Shown one piece after another: positions 36,658 to 45,300 of a stretch of DNA of 49,643 nt. A program made the position numbers and the translations under genes. Within the stretch, counting starts at the first letter, position 1. Every line of letters begins with the position of its first letter. A model generated the notes under the pieces. It ran no database searches. It was not told the origin of the DNA and saw only the letters and a program-made list of their open reading frames with translations. The DNA is from BS150m-G50 sp964517435 (GTDB lineage Bacteria > CAIWAD01 > BS150m-G50), in the NCBI GenBank assembly GCA_964517435.1, contig CAZFEC010000021.1, forward strand, positions 1 to 49,643, given 5' to 3'.

Positions 36658-36810
36658 ATTCGAACCTCTGCAGATGCTTTTAATCGCCGAACAAAAGCGA
36701 ACCGGGAATAGCAATTCAACCTCTGCAGATGCTTTTGATCGCCGAACAAAAACGAACCGGGAGCAGTTATTCAAACCTCTGGAGATTCTTTTGTTCGCCG
36801 AATAACAGCA
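36658..36810. repeat. Tandem repeat of 55-56 bp including the 3' end of the ClC gene
   Basis: Copies begin at 36658, 36714 and 36769. The third is the last codons of the minus-strand ClC gene (encoding LLLFGEQKNLQRFE), and the other two lie downstream of its stop and still encode a related peptide (LFGDQKHLQR) in shifted frames. The period is not a multiple of three. The spacer 36644-36766 between the convergent genes holds only these copies. Confidence 0.9.
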
Positions 36811-38800
36811 GCTGGTCGCCGGGGGCGAACTCGTAATGGTAGCTGGGCTGGATTGACTGCGGCGCCGCGGCCGGGATGATCAGGAGGATATCCAATCCGT
36901 AGGCGTTACGGATGTCCAGCTCCCCGATCGTGCGTCCCAGGAACTGTTCCGGCACCTCAACCTCCTTGACGAAATAATCATCCACCACATGCACCGCCTC
37001 TTTGCGCTTGGGATGCACAATCCCGGTGCTGATCTCGTTGGAGATGTCCTTGAGGGAGATCAATCGGTTGTAGGTCTGAATGACATCGGTTTTCTGGATG
37101 GTGCCGAGGATCTCTCCCGCCGGTGTCACTACCGGCATCTCGTCCAGGTGATAGCGTCCGAACGTTTTCATCACCACGTCCAGCTTCTCATCCGGTTGCG
37201 TCGACACCACGCTCTCGTTCTTGACATCCGCGGCGATCAACAGGTTCTTGAGCTCGTTGTAATCGCCCAGCGTCTGGCGGATCTCATTCATCGAGATCAC
37301 ACCGGACAGCCGTCCCTCCCGGTTGACCACATGCAGGCAGGTGTGCTGGCTGTTGTAGAGTTTGCCGACGACGATGGGGAAGGGGGCTGATTCCTCCACC
37401 CGCTCGATGCTCTTGTGATAGACATCCTCGACCGTGATCGACTTCAGTACATTGATCTCGCGCCCTTTCTGCAGGTCGATTCCGCGCCGGAACAGCTTGA
37501 GCGTGTAGATCGAATGCCGGTTCAGCCGCAGCGCGATGATGGTCGCGATGATGCAGGTCAGCATGAGCGGCAGAATGGTCTTGTAGTCGTTGGTCATCTC
37601 GAAGATGATCAGGATCGCGGTGATCGGCCCCTGCGTGGCGGCGGCGACGACGCCACCCATGCCGACCAGGGCGTAAGCACCCGGGTTGGCCGTGATGGTG
37701 GGGAAGAAGTGGTGCGCGATTCCGCCGAAAAACGCCCCGGTGGCGGCTCCCAGGAACAGCGAGGGCGCGAAGATGCCACCCGAGCCGCCGGAGCCGAGTG
37801 AAATCGAGGTCGCGACGATTTTCATCGCCACCAGCAGCAACGCCAGCTTCCACAGGAGGTTGCTGTTGAGCGCCGCGTCGATGCTGTCATAGCCGACTCC
37901 GAAGATCTGTGGCACCATGATGCCGATCAGACCGATCAGGATGCCGCCGGTGACACCTTTGGCCGTGTCGGGCAGTTTGATCCGGTCGAAGAACTCCTCG
38001 GAAGCGTAAAGTACTTTGATGAAAGCGGTCGCCACCAGACCGCAGATCAGACCCAGACCGACATAGAGGCACAACTCCCAGGCGCTGATCATCTCGTAGT
38101 GCGGCACGGAAAAGGCGGGGAAATCGCCGAGGTAGAAACGGGAGACCACCGTGGCCGATACCGAGGAGACGACGATCGGGCTGAACTGCATGACGGCGAT
38201 ATCGCCCAGCAGGATCTCGATTGCGAAAAGTGCGCCCGCCACCGGCGCATTGAAAGCGGCGGCGATACCGGCCGCGGCGCCGCAGGCAACGAAGGTGCGC
38301 ATCCGGTTGCTGTTGACCCCCAGCAGTTGCCCGGCGGTGGAACCGATCGCCGAGCCGATCTGGATCACCGGTCCCTCCCGGCCCACCGAGCCGCCGGAAG
38401 CGATGTAGATCGCCGAACCGAACAGCTTGGCGATGACCACCCGCGGCCGGATGCGTCCGTTGCGCAACAGGATCGCTTCCATCACCTCCGGCACGCCGTG
38501 CCCTTTGGCTTCCTTCGCCACGAACTGGATGATGAGACCGACGATGAGACCGCCGGCGGCGGGCGCCGCCACCTTCCACCACCAGGGCAGGGTGCGGATG
38601 TAATCGAGCGAATACTCATGCTGCCAGAACAGCAGCTGGAATTCCTTGATGGCGAATTGAATCCCCACCGCGGCGTAACCGCCGGCGATGCCGATCAGCA
38701 CCGCGGTGACCAGTACGAACGATTGGTCCTGGATTTTAAGGAGATTTACGAATTGCCGGAATGATTTGCGGAGGTTGGTGAAGGGAATCTTCTTACGCAA
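36767..38800 (-). CDS. ClC-family chloride channel/antiporter with CBS and TrkA-C domains
   Basis: Membrane protein of 677 residues. The channel core has GHGVPEVMEA at the usual GSGIP position, SGGSVGREGPVIQIGSAIGS with the gating glutamate, APVAGALFAIEILLGD and GSGGSGGIFAPSLFLGA. Two CBS domains follow (from about residue 450) and a TrkA-C-like domain (EVPEQFLGRTIGELDIRN) ends it. Compared with E. coli ClC, the serine of GSGIP is histidine, and the inner proton glutamate (E203) is isoleucine, so transport may be channel-like or use another proton route. The start is a TTG at 38800, the first start after an in-frame stop; no ribosome site is evident. It lies 40 bases after the tRNA gene on the same strand. 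Confidence 0.9.
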   Translation of the reverse strand: MRKKIPFTNLRKSFRQFVNLLKIQDQSFVLVTAVLIGIAGGYAAVGIQFAIKEFQLLFWQHEYSLDYIRTLPWWWKVAAPAAGGLIVGLIIQFVAKEAKGHGVPEVMEAILLRNGRIRPRVVIAKLFGSAIYIASGGSVGREGPVIQIGSAIGSTAGQLLGVNSNRMRTFVACGAAAGIAAAFNAPVAGALFAIEILLGDIAVMQFSPIVVSSVSATVVSRFYLGDFPAFSVPHYEMISAWELCLYVGLGLICGLVATAFIKVLYASEEFFDRIKLPDTAKGVTGGILIGLIGIMVPQIFGVGYDSIDAALNSNLLWKLALLLVAMKIVATSISLGSGGSGGIFAPSLFLGAATGAFFGGIAHHFFPTITANPGAYALVGMGGVVAAATQGPITAILIIFEMTNDYKTILPLMLTCIIATIIALRLNRHSIYTLKLFRRGIDLQKGREINVLKSITVEDVYHKSIERVEESAPFPIVVGKLYNSQHTCLHVVNREGRLSGVISMNEIRQTLGDYNELKNLLIAADVKNESVVSTQPDEKLDVVMKTFGRYHLDEMPVVTPAGEILGTIQKTDVIQTYNRLISLKDISNEISTGIVHPKRKEAVHVVDDYFVKEVEVPEQFLGRTIGELDIRNAYGLDILLIIPAAAPQSIQPSYHYEFAPGDQLLLFGEQKNLQRFE

Positions 38801-38840
38801 GGTTCAGTCTGGGTGATGTACTCAAACTATAAAAAAAGAA

Positions 38841-38914
38841 TGGGCGATGCGGGATTCGAACCTGCGGCCTCATGCGTGTGGGGCATGCGCTCTAACCAGC
38901 TGAGCTAATCGCCC
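38841..38914 (-). tRNA. tRNA-Val (anticodon CAC)
   Basis: Seventy-four bases fold into a cloverleaf: acceptor GGGCGAT with ATCGCCC, D-arm GCTC/GAGC, anticodon stem CATGC/GCATG, T-loop TTCGAAT and discriminator A. The anticodon loop is CCCACAC, which places CAC at 34-36. Position 33, almost always U, is C here (38881 on the plus strand is G). The T-stem has one A-C mismatch. The 3' CCA is not encoded; a T-rich stretch follows, so RNase Z and CCA addition are needed. Confidence 0.9.
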
Positions 38915-38927
38915 GGGAATGCCCATC

Positions 38928-38956
38928 ATTCTACAGCGGCACTGTTTCGAATACAA
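38928..38956 (-). promoter_or_regulatory. Sigma-70-type promoter of the tRNA-Val gene
   Basis: On the minus strand TTGTAT (38956-38951) and TAGAAT (38933-38928) are separated by 17 bases. The -10 matches 5 of 6. It predicts a start about 7 bases before the mature tRNA 5' end. Confidence 0.7.
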
Positions 38957-39034
38957 GAAAAACCACGGCCCCGCTCACCTCACGGCTTCACATCGGAGTG
39001 ACGGAAGGGTAGAGGGTGCCCGTGGCCCCATGTC

Positions 39035-40495
39035 TCAACGCAGCGAGAAATAGGTCTCGATCAGGAATGTCCTGTCCTGTTCGTCGCTGCCGGAGATCTC
39101 GCCGTCGCCGTTCAGGTCCTGGTAGGTGTAACGGTAGTCGAGCCGCAGGTTGACGCCGTTGGCGACTTCGTATCCGATCCGGTAGCCCCAGATCGGGAGC
39201 GAATCGACTTCCAGACGGAAGAGCGTACGCACATTCGCCTGGTAATAGTAGGCGGACAGCTCCTTCAGTTTGGGCAGGCGGGTCAGGTTGAGACCGGCGG
39301 TGCCGTACAGTGAATTGGTGTGGTTCCCTTCATCCAGCGGATGCATGCTGGAATAGGCGACATGACCCTGCAGCAGGTTGAACAGCTGGAAAGTGAGATC
39401 GGCGTACACTCCCTGGGCGGCTTTAGCGACGGCCAGCACGCCTGCTTCCCGGGTCTGCAGGGTATCGTTACCGTCTACCTCGATGACCGTATAGCGGGTC
39501 AGTTCGTAAGTCCGGTCGAAGTAACCCGGAATAAATTCGTCGGTGTAGTAGCGGTACTCCATTCCGAGCCGCAGCTGCTGCAGCGGCTGCCAGCGCAATC
39601 CCGGCGCCGCGATGCCGCTGCCGTACCCGAGAAAATGAGCACCCTGCGCATAGAGTTTCAGGTTGGGCAGCAGCGGGTAGCCTAAGTCGAGCGCGATGCC
39701 TGCCAGAGCGTCTGCATCGGGAGCGTAATCCGGTGTGGCGGTGGTGGGATCGGCCGGCCACTCCGGGTATTGTTCCCGCAGGCCGTCATAGATGGTCTGG
39801 TCGTTGAGATAGAGATCGGTAAGCCAGTCCAGGATATCGGCGTCGTTGCTGCCGGGAAAGCGGTCCAGCTCATCCGGCACTTCGTCGTCATCGCTGTCCG
39901 CCATGTCGGCATACTGGTTGCCGTCCGCGACCAGGGTGGCACCGACTTCCAGGCGTTGCCAGAAAGGCCGGCTGACGCGCACCGCCAGGAGACCCGGCTC
40001 CACCAGCTCCCGGAAGCTGTTGAACATACCCTCCACCTTGAAATCCGCGAAGGTCAGCTCCCAGTTGGCGCCCAGCCGCTTGATGGCGGGATACTCCACG
40101 GAGTTGGCGTAATGATTCATCAGGATGCCGTAACCGATGGTGACATCATCCAGGGCGCCGGCCTTCAGATAGACATTATCACCAGGGTAGCCATAACGGA
40201 TATAGTGGATGTAATCCAGCACATCGATCAGCCGGAAGTTCTCCTTGGTGCGGATTCCCCCCTCCGAATTGAAGTAGAGGGTGAGGTCGAGTCCCAGACC
40301 GAATTTACCGAGCGGGATGTCGGGACGCAGTGATATCTGCTGGTAGGTTTCACCGTCCATGGTTACTGCTCCCACACCCACACTCAACTGCATTCCTGAC
40401 GCGGCGGGTTCGCCGGCCGGTGGCGCCGGCGGTTCCTGAGCGCAGACCGCTATCGTTAAACAGAGCAGAGTGGCACATGTGAGTCTCAACTGCAT
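39035..40495 (-). CDS. Outer-membrane beta-barrel protein, unknown specificity
   Basis: Protein of 486 residues. The ATG at 40495 has GGAGGAGAT just upstream and begins a signal peptide (MQLRLTCATLLCLTIAVCAQ); a longer ORF extends upstream but has no support. The mature part has many alternating aromatic and polar residues typical of an outer-membrane beta-barrel (LGLDLTLYFNSEGG, HYIRYGYPGDNVYLKAG, LGMEYRYYTDEF, LRLDYRYTYQD), ending YFSLR with aromatic residues near the C-terminus. An Asp-rich insertion (YADMADSDDDEVPDELD) resembles a thrombospondin type 3 calcium loop. No transport substrate can be assigned. The gene faces away from the sigma-54 region. Confidence 0.75.
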   Translation of the reverse strand: MQLRLTCATLLCLTIAVCAQEPPAPPAGEPAASGMQLSVGVGAVTMDGETYQQISLRPDIPLGKFGLGLDLTLYFNSEGGIRTKENFRLIDVLDYIHYIRYGYPGDNVYLKAGALDDVTIGYGILMNHYANSVEYPAIKRLGANWELTFADFKVEGMFNSFRELVEPGLLAVRVSRPFWQRLEVGATLVADGNQYADMADSDDDEVPDELDRFPGSNDADILDWLTDLYLNDQTIYDGLREQYPEWPADPTTATPDYAPDADALAGIALDLGYPLLPNLKLYAQGAHFLGYGSGIAAPGLRWQPLQQLRLGMEYRYYTDEFIPGYFDRTYELTRYTVIEVDGNDTLQTREAGVLAVAKAAQGVYADLTFQLFNLLQGHVAYSSMHPLDEGNHTNSLYGTAGLNLTRLPKLKELSAYYYQANVRTLFRLEVDSLPIWGYRIGYEVANGVNLRLDYRYTYQDLNGDGEISGSDEQDRTFLIETYFSLR

Positions 40496-40734
40496 GATCT
40501 CCTCCAGGTTTTTCGTAACATAATCGCCGGCGGTAAGATCCACAAGCCTTTCCTGCCGGGGCGGGGGCGTCATTCTTAACTGCAACAGTGCTCTCAGCAA
40601 TCACCGCACAGGCTGCCTTCAGCGGCGACCTGATAGAGTTTGCACACAGCAGAGCGGATAGGGTTATGACAAGTATTTAAAAATCATGCGATTATGTCAC
40701 TTTGCTGTTTTATTGAACAAAGAAGCGATCGCCC

Positions 40735-40870
40735 ATGGTTTATATGAGCAATAATGGTTGATAAAACCATCTCGTCGCTAAACCCCGGAGAAGCAAGGAA
40801 ATGCGTTATATAGTTAAGAAATGTGAACATTCTGAAGCGGTTCTCAGAAAGTGTGGTTTATATGACCACA
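40735..40870 (+). promoter_or_regulatory. Palindromic upstream activating sites for a sigma-54 activator
   Basis: The palindrome TGTGGT-N7-ACCACA is at 40852-40870, centred about 108 bases before the predicted start, the usual place for enhancer-binding proteins. Within it GGTTTATATGA (40855-40865) recurs exactly at 40737-40747. ATGGTT-N5-AACCAT is at 40754-40770. The shared core is TGGTTTATATGA. The activator is unknown and no enhancer-binding protein gene is in the window. Confidence 0.6.
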
Positions 40871-40942
40871 TTGGACTGATAATGGTTTCTAATATGATTA
40901 TTTATGTTATTGTAATTACGCTAATTAGAAAACTATGAAAAC

Positions 40943-40958
40943 TGGCACATTCTTTGCA
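40943..40958 (+). promoter_or_regulatory. Sigma-54 (RpoN) promoter
   Basis: The sequence CTGGCACATTCTTTGCAT matches the sigma-54 consensus almost completely. TGGCAC is the -24 element and TTGCA the -12 element, with exactly 10 bases between the GG and the GC. The predicted start is about 40969. Confidence 0.8.
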
Positions 40959-40968
40959 TGTTAGAAAG

Positions 40969-41060
40969 CTGAACGCTTCTATATTACACTCCCTAATATT
41001 GTTGAATCGTCTTTCGTACACTTTCCGAAGGCAAATGCAACCCCGCATTTGCCTTTTTTT
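40969..41060 (+). ncRNA. Predicted small RNA of about 92 nt under sigma-54 control
   Basis: The RNA runs from the predicted sigma-54 start to the T-tract of the terminator. It has no usable reading frame. It folds into a first hairpin (ATATTA 40981-40986 with TAATAT 40994-40999) whose 7-base loop is CACTCCC, complementary to a GGGAG-type Shine-Dalgarno sequence. A linker follows, then the terminator hairpin with a C-rich AACCCC loop. C-rich exposed loops are typical of sRNAs that block ribosome sites. Its targets are unknown, and no matching family was recognised. Confidence 0.6.
41028..41060 (+). terminator. Intrinsic terminator of the predicted small RNA
   Basis: A perfect 11-bp stem (41028-41038 with 41045-41055) with loop AACCCC is followed by an uninterrupted run of T to 41060. 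No plus-strand protein gene precedes it for about 4.4 kb, so it must serve a non-coding transcript. Confidence 0.93.
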
Positions 41061-41333
41061 GTCTCCAGTTTACCCTGGAATTTAATTCCACCACAGCAGC
41101 TCCCGGCTGTTAGCTACCGCTCTCACCTCCGCTGCTACCTCCGCGATTTCTTTTGCAATCACCTCCATTTTGGCTTAATTAAAAGTTATTCCGGTTCTCG
41201 CAATTGTCGCTCTGCACCCCGTGCATGCTGCGAACTTGAGGCAGCCGATCGAATTGACAGGAGGCAAGCCGTAGCACCTTTTGAAGCTGTTTTCAGGAAT
41301 CGCCCTCATTAATCTGAATTGAATCGTATCTCT

Positions 41334-42362
41334 ATGGAAGTCGTATTCTTGGGGACCGGATCAGCTACTCCCACCTACGAGCGAAATGTAGCCGCGCTGG
41401 CCTGTAAACGGGAACGGGAAGTGCTCCTGTTCGACTGCGGCGAAGCGACGCAACAGCAGATCCTGCGCAGCCCCCTGCGCCGTTCCCGGATCAGGAAGAT
41501 CTTCATCACCCACCTGCATGGTGACCATTTCTACGGACTGATCGGTCTGCTGACCTCCTTCCAGCTCAACAAGCGGGAAGATCCGCTGGAGCTTTACGGA
41601 CCGCCCGGCCTGGCCAAATATATCCGCTTCATGAAGCGGATCTCCGAGACCGACTTCGCTTACCAGCTGAAGATAGTGGAACTCGAGGTTGGTTCGAAAC
41701 CGGAAACCGTCCTGCAGACGGCTGAGTACAGGATCGACGCGGTCCGGGTGAAACACCGCATCTATACCATCGCCTACTCGCTGGTGGAGAAACAGCGACC
41801 CGGGCGTTTCGACGCGGAGCGTGCCGCCGAGCTGGGCGTACCGGAGGGCCCGGAGCGCCGCCGGCTGAAGGAGGGAGAGGATGTCACGCTGGCGGACGGC
41901 CGCCTCGTGCGGAGTTCCGAGCTGGTTGCGCCGCCGTTGCCGGGCCGTAAAATCACCTACATCACCGACTCCGCTTTCACCCCCGCCTCGGTAAAACTGG
42001 CCGTCGGTGCCGATCTGCTCATCCATGAGAGCACCTATGACAACCACGACAGCAAAAACGCGCAGCGCACTCAGCACTCCACCGTCAGTGACGCGATCCG
42101 GGTGGCCAGGGAAGCGGAGGTCGGCCTCCTGGTGCTGACCCATATCAGCTCACGCTACCTCAACCGGAGCGAGCTGCTGCTCACCCAGGCGACTGAGGAG
42201 CGTCCCGGCACCGTCCTGGCCTGCGATATGATGCGAATCGCCCTGCCCGCTACCGGCAGTCCGCAGGTAGTGTACCGGCCGCGCAGCCCCGGTCGCGGCC
42301 AGAAGAAGTCCCCTCATACCAAGCGAGATCTGAAGAGAGCTGATGCGAAAAAATCTTCCTGA
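41334..42362 (+). CDS. rnz: Ribonuclease Z
   Basis: Zinc metallo-beta-lactamase-fold endonuclease that removes the 3' trailer of tRNAs lacking an encoded CCA, such as the tRNA-Val here. The 342-residue protein begins MEVVFLGTGSATPTYERNVA. It has the metal motif THLHGDHFYGLIGLL, the exosite and tail region, TDSAF, HESTY, HSTVSDA and LTHISSRY. The ATG at 41334 is preferred over an upstream TTG at 41319, as the family starts at this point; neither has a clear ribosome site. The basic tail (KKSPHTKRDLKRADAKKSS) is longer than usual. The stop overlaps the sprA start by 20 bases. Confidence 0.95.
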   Translation: MEVVFLGTGSATPTYERNVAALACKREREVLLFDCGEATQQQILRSPLRRSRIRKIFITHLHGDHFYGLIGLLTSFQLNKREDPLELYGPPGLAKYIRFMKRISETDFAYQLKIVELEVGSKPETVLQTAEYRIDAVRVKHRIYTIAYSLVEKQRPGRFDAERAAELGVPEGPERRRLKEGEDVTLADGRLVRSSELVAPPLPGRKITYITDSAFTPASVKLAVGADLLIHESTYDNHDSKNAQRTQHSTVSDAIRVAREAEVGLLVLTHISSRYLNRSELLLTQATEERPGTVLACDMMRIALPATGSPQVVYRPRSPGRGQKKSPHTKRDLKRADAKKSS

Positions 42363-45300
42363 ACGCACAACCGCTATCACATCAGCTTCGCAGATCGCTC
42401 CCGGCGATGCGCTGCAGCCACGGCACCCGCGGCCGCGGTTGCAACCCGGCGGTGCCGTCACCAGCTGCCGCCGGCCCTTTTTCATACTCCTGCTGCTGCT
42501 GGGCTGGCTGAGCGGGATTCCGAACAGTCAGGCGGCGGAGTTCAGCTATAACGGCGCTCCCGGTCCCACCTCCCGCGCCCCGTTCCAGACCGCCAGCTGG
42601 GAGTCGCTCCAGCTGCAACCGCGGCTGACCGCCGTCGAACCACAGCTGCTGATCATCCGTACCAGCGTCAGCGACAGCCTGGTGCGGCTTGAGTATCTCG
42701 ACCAGGACAGCACTTTCCAGTACGCGCTTTTCTTCACGCCGGCGGCGTACTACAATCAGCTGCTGCTGCACAATGCCGTACAGCAGCTGCGTCACGAGAT
42801 GCTGCGCACCAAGAACCTGGTCCGGCAGCAGGGGGGAGGCGCGCTGAAGATCGACATCCCCTTCAAAGTGCGCAATAAGACCTTCCGCAAGTTCTTCGGC
42901 GACGGCCGCATCGGGCTGGACGCTACCGGTAACATCAACATCACCGGCGGCTTCCGGACCGAAAGACGTGAGCGTCAGGATTCCTATTCGAACCAGGCCG
43001 ACAACACCAACTTCAACATGGACATGCAGCAGCGGTTCACTATCGTGGGCAAGATCGGACAAAAGGTGGATATCAATATCGACCAGGACACCGACAACAC
43101 CTTCGACTGGCAGAACTCGCTGCGTCTGACCTATACCGGCACCGAGGACGAAATCATCAAATCGATCTCAGCTGGTAATGTCAGCCTCTCCCTGCCCGGC
43201 GCCGATTTCGTTACCTTCTCCGGCAAGAACTCCGGCCTCTTCGGCCTCAAGACCGTCACCCAGTTCGGTCCGCTCAACCTGACCGCCATCATGAGCGTCG
43301 AACACGGCGAGAACCAGTCCCAGACCTTCACCGGCGGCCAGTCGGAGCAGAAGAGCCAGATCTTTCCCACCCACTTCATCGCCGACCGCTACTTTTTCCT
43401 GAGTCACGGCTACCGGACGGATTTTCCCGTGTATACCGACAATTGGGTGCACCAGGTCAGCATCGACGACCGGGTCGACTTCGTCGAGCTGTATGTTTCC
43501 TCCGCCAGCGGCGATGAGATCAAGGATATCTACAGAGAGGGTGAGGAAGAGACGGCCTACACCGGTCAGCCGATGCGCCGCATGAGCAGCAACGAATACC
43601 AGCGTAACGACGATCTGGGCTACATCCTGGTCAACAGCTACCTGCGTCCCAACGACATCCTGGCGGTGACCTTCAAGAATAAGCGGAACGAGCAGTTCCC
43701 GCCGCCGGAGGTTTACGGTGAAGACGCCCTCTATCTGCTGCGCGATTCCCACGAGGACCCGGAAGCACCTCACTGGGACCTGATGTTGCGCAACAAGTAC
43801 CAGGTCGCGACCGCCGGCAAGAGTATCGACGATCTCAATTTCTCCATCCGGCGCTACACCACCGGCACCTCCGATCCCGACCACCAGGGCGGCACTCCCT
43901 ACATCCAGATCTTCCACCTCGACAATGAGAACAGCAGCGGGCAGATGACGCCCGACGACAAGATCGACGAACGCTGGATCAATACCGAAACCGGTATCAT
44001 CACTTTCCCGGCGCTGGAGCCGTTCGGCCAGGAGGACGCGGTGGTTTTCGTGGCGGATTCCACGCTGGAGACCGGTTTCAACGAAGCGGATACTCTCGAC
44101 CAGATCTACAACATTCCCTCCACCCATAACGACTTCCAGCGGCTGAGCCAGCGCTACTATATGGAGACCAGCGTACTGACTCTCAGCAAGGTCTACGACC
44201 TGGGCTGGAATGTGATCGAGGGATCGGAAACGGTCAAACTCAACGGCCGCAAACTGCAGCGCGACACCGACTATACGATCGACTACGTCGCCGGTATCGT
44301 GACTATTCTGACCGCTGAGGCTGACAATCCCGGGGCCAACCTGGAGATCACCTACCAGAACCATGAGATGATCTCGATCGAGAAGAAGACCATCATGGGT
44401 CTGCGGGGGCAGTACAACATAGGTGAGGACTCTTTCATCGGCGCCACCGTACTCTACCTCAACCAGCAGATCCAGGAGGACAAAGTCCGGATCGGTAACG
44501 AACCGATGCGCAACCTGGTGCTCGATCTCAACGGTTCGCTGGACTTCCATCCCCGCTTCCTGACCCGGATGGTGGACGCCATCCCGCTGGTGGAAGCGGA
44601 GGCGGAATCGGAGATCAGCATCGAAGGGGAAATCGCCCGCGTAATTCCCAATCCGAATCCGCTCAATAATCCGGCCACCGGTGATCACAACGGTGTCGCC
44701 TACCTGGACGATTTCGAGTCGGTGAAGCGGGAGCAGGACCTCGGGATGCGATCCGGCGCCTGGTTCATCTCGTCGACCCCAGCCCATACCCTGACCGGCG
44801 AAAGGGGAGTTCTGACCGCCTATACACCCCGGTTACGGGTTCCCAAATCGGAGATCTGGGAGGAGTACGATTCCGGCAACCTGCAGAACGACGATCTGCA
44901 GATCCTGCGTCTCGACTTCTACCCGCTGGTGTACACAACCGGAATGAACGGTCAGGAGATACCGGAAGCGGGCAGCTGGGGTGGTTTCTACCACGATTTC
45001 CGCGGTGCCAACCCGGATCAGAGTAACACCAAGTACATCGAGCTGATGGTCAATGTCGCCGGCGATCGCAGCGGCATGATCCATATCGACCTGGGTGAGA
45101 TATCGGAGGATGTCATTCCCAACGGGGAGCTGGATACTGAGGACGAGATAGATCCGGCCCTGGTCAACATCGGCAACGGTATTCTGGACGAGGGTGAGGA
45201 TATCGGTATCGACGGGCAGATAGGTGCGGACCCACCCTGGCCCGGTACCACGGAACTGGCCCGCTGGTCGGGTGATTCGCTGCAGATGGTGGCGGAATTC

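Larger units (their letters stand above)
40496..41333. other. Long AT-rich intergenic region containing a sigma-54 promoter and predicted small RNA
   Basis: No protein gene is supported between the outer-membrane protein and RNase Z. On the plus strand it carries palindromic sites (40735-40870), a sigma-54 promoter (40943-40958), a predicted RNA (40969-41060) and an intrinsic terminator. The rest, 41061-41333, is spacer before RNase Z with no recognised element. Confidence 0.7.

Noticed and set aside
38959..39029. Terminator for the outer-membrane protein gene (CCACGG with CCGTGG before a T-run on the minus strand)
   Set aside because: The two arms are only 6 bp and about 50 bases apart; pairing is too weak to call.
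43168..44787. Minus-strand ORF of 539 codons inside sprA
   Set aside because: It is antisense to SprA with no start signal or recognisable domain.
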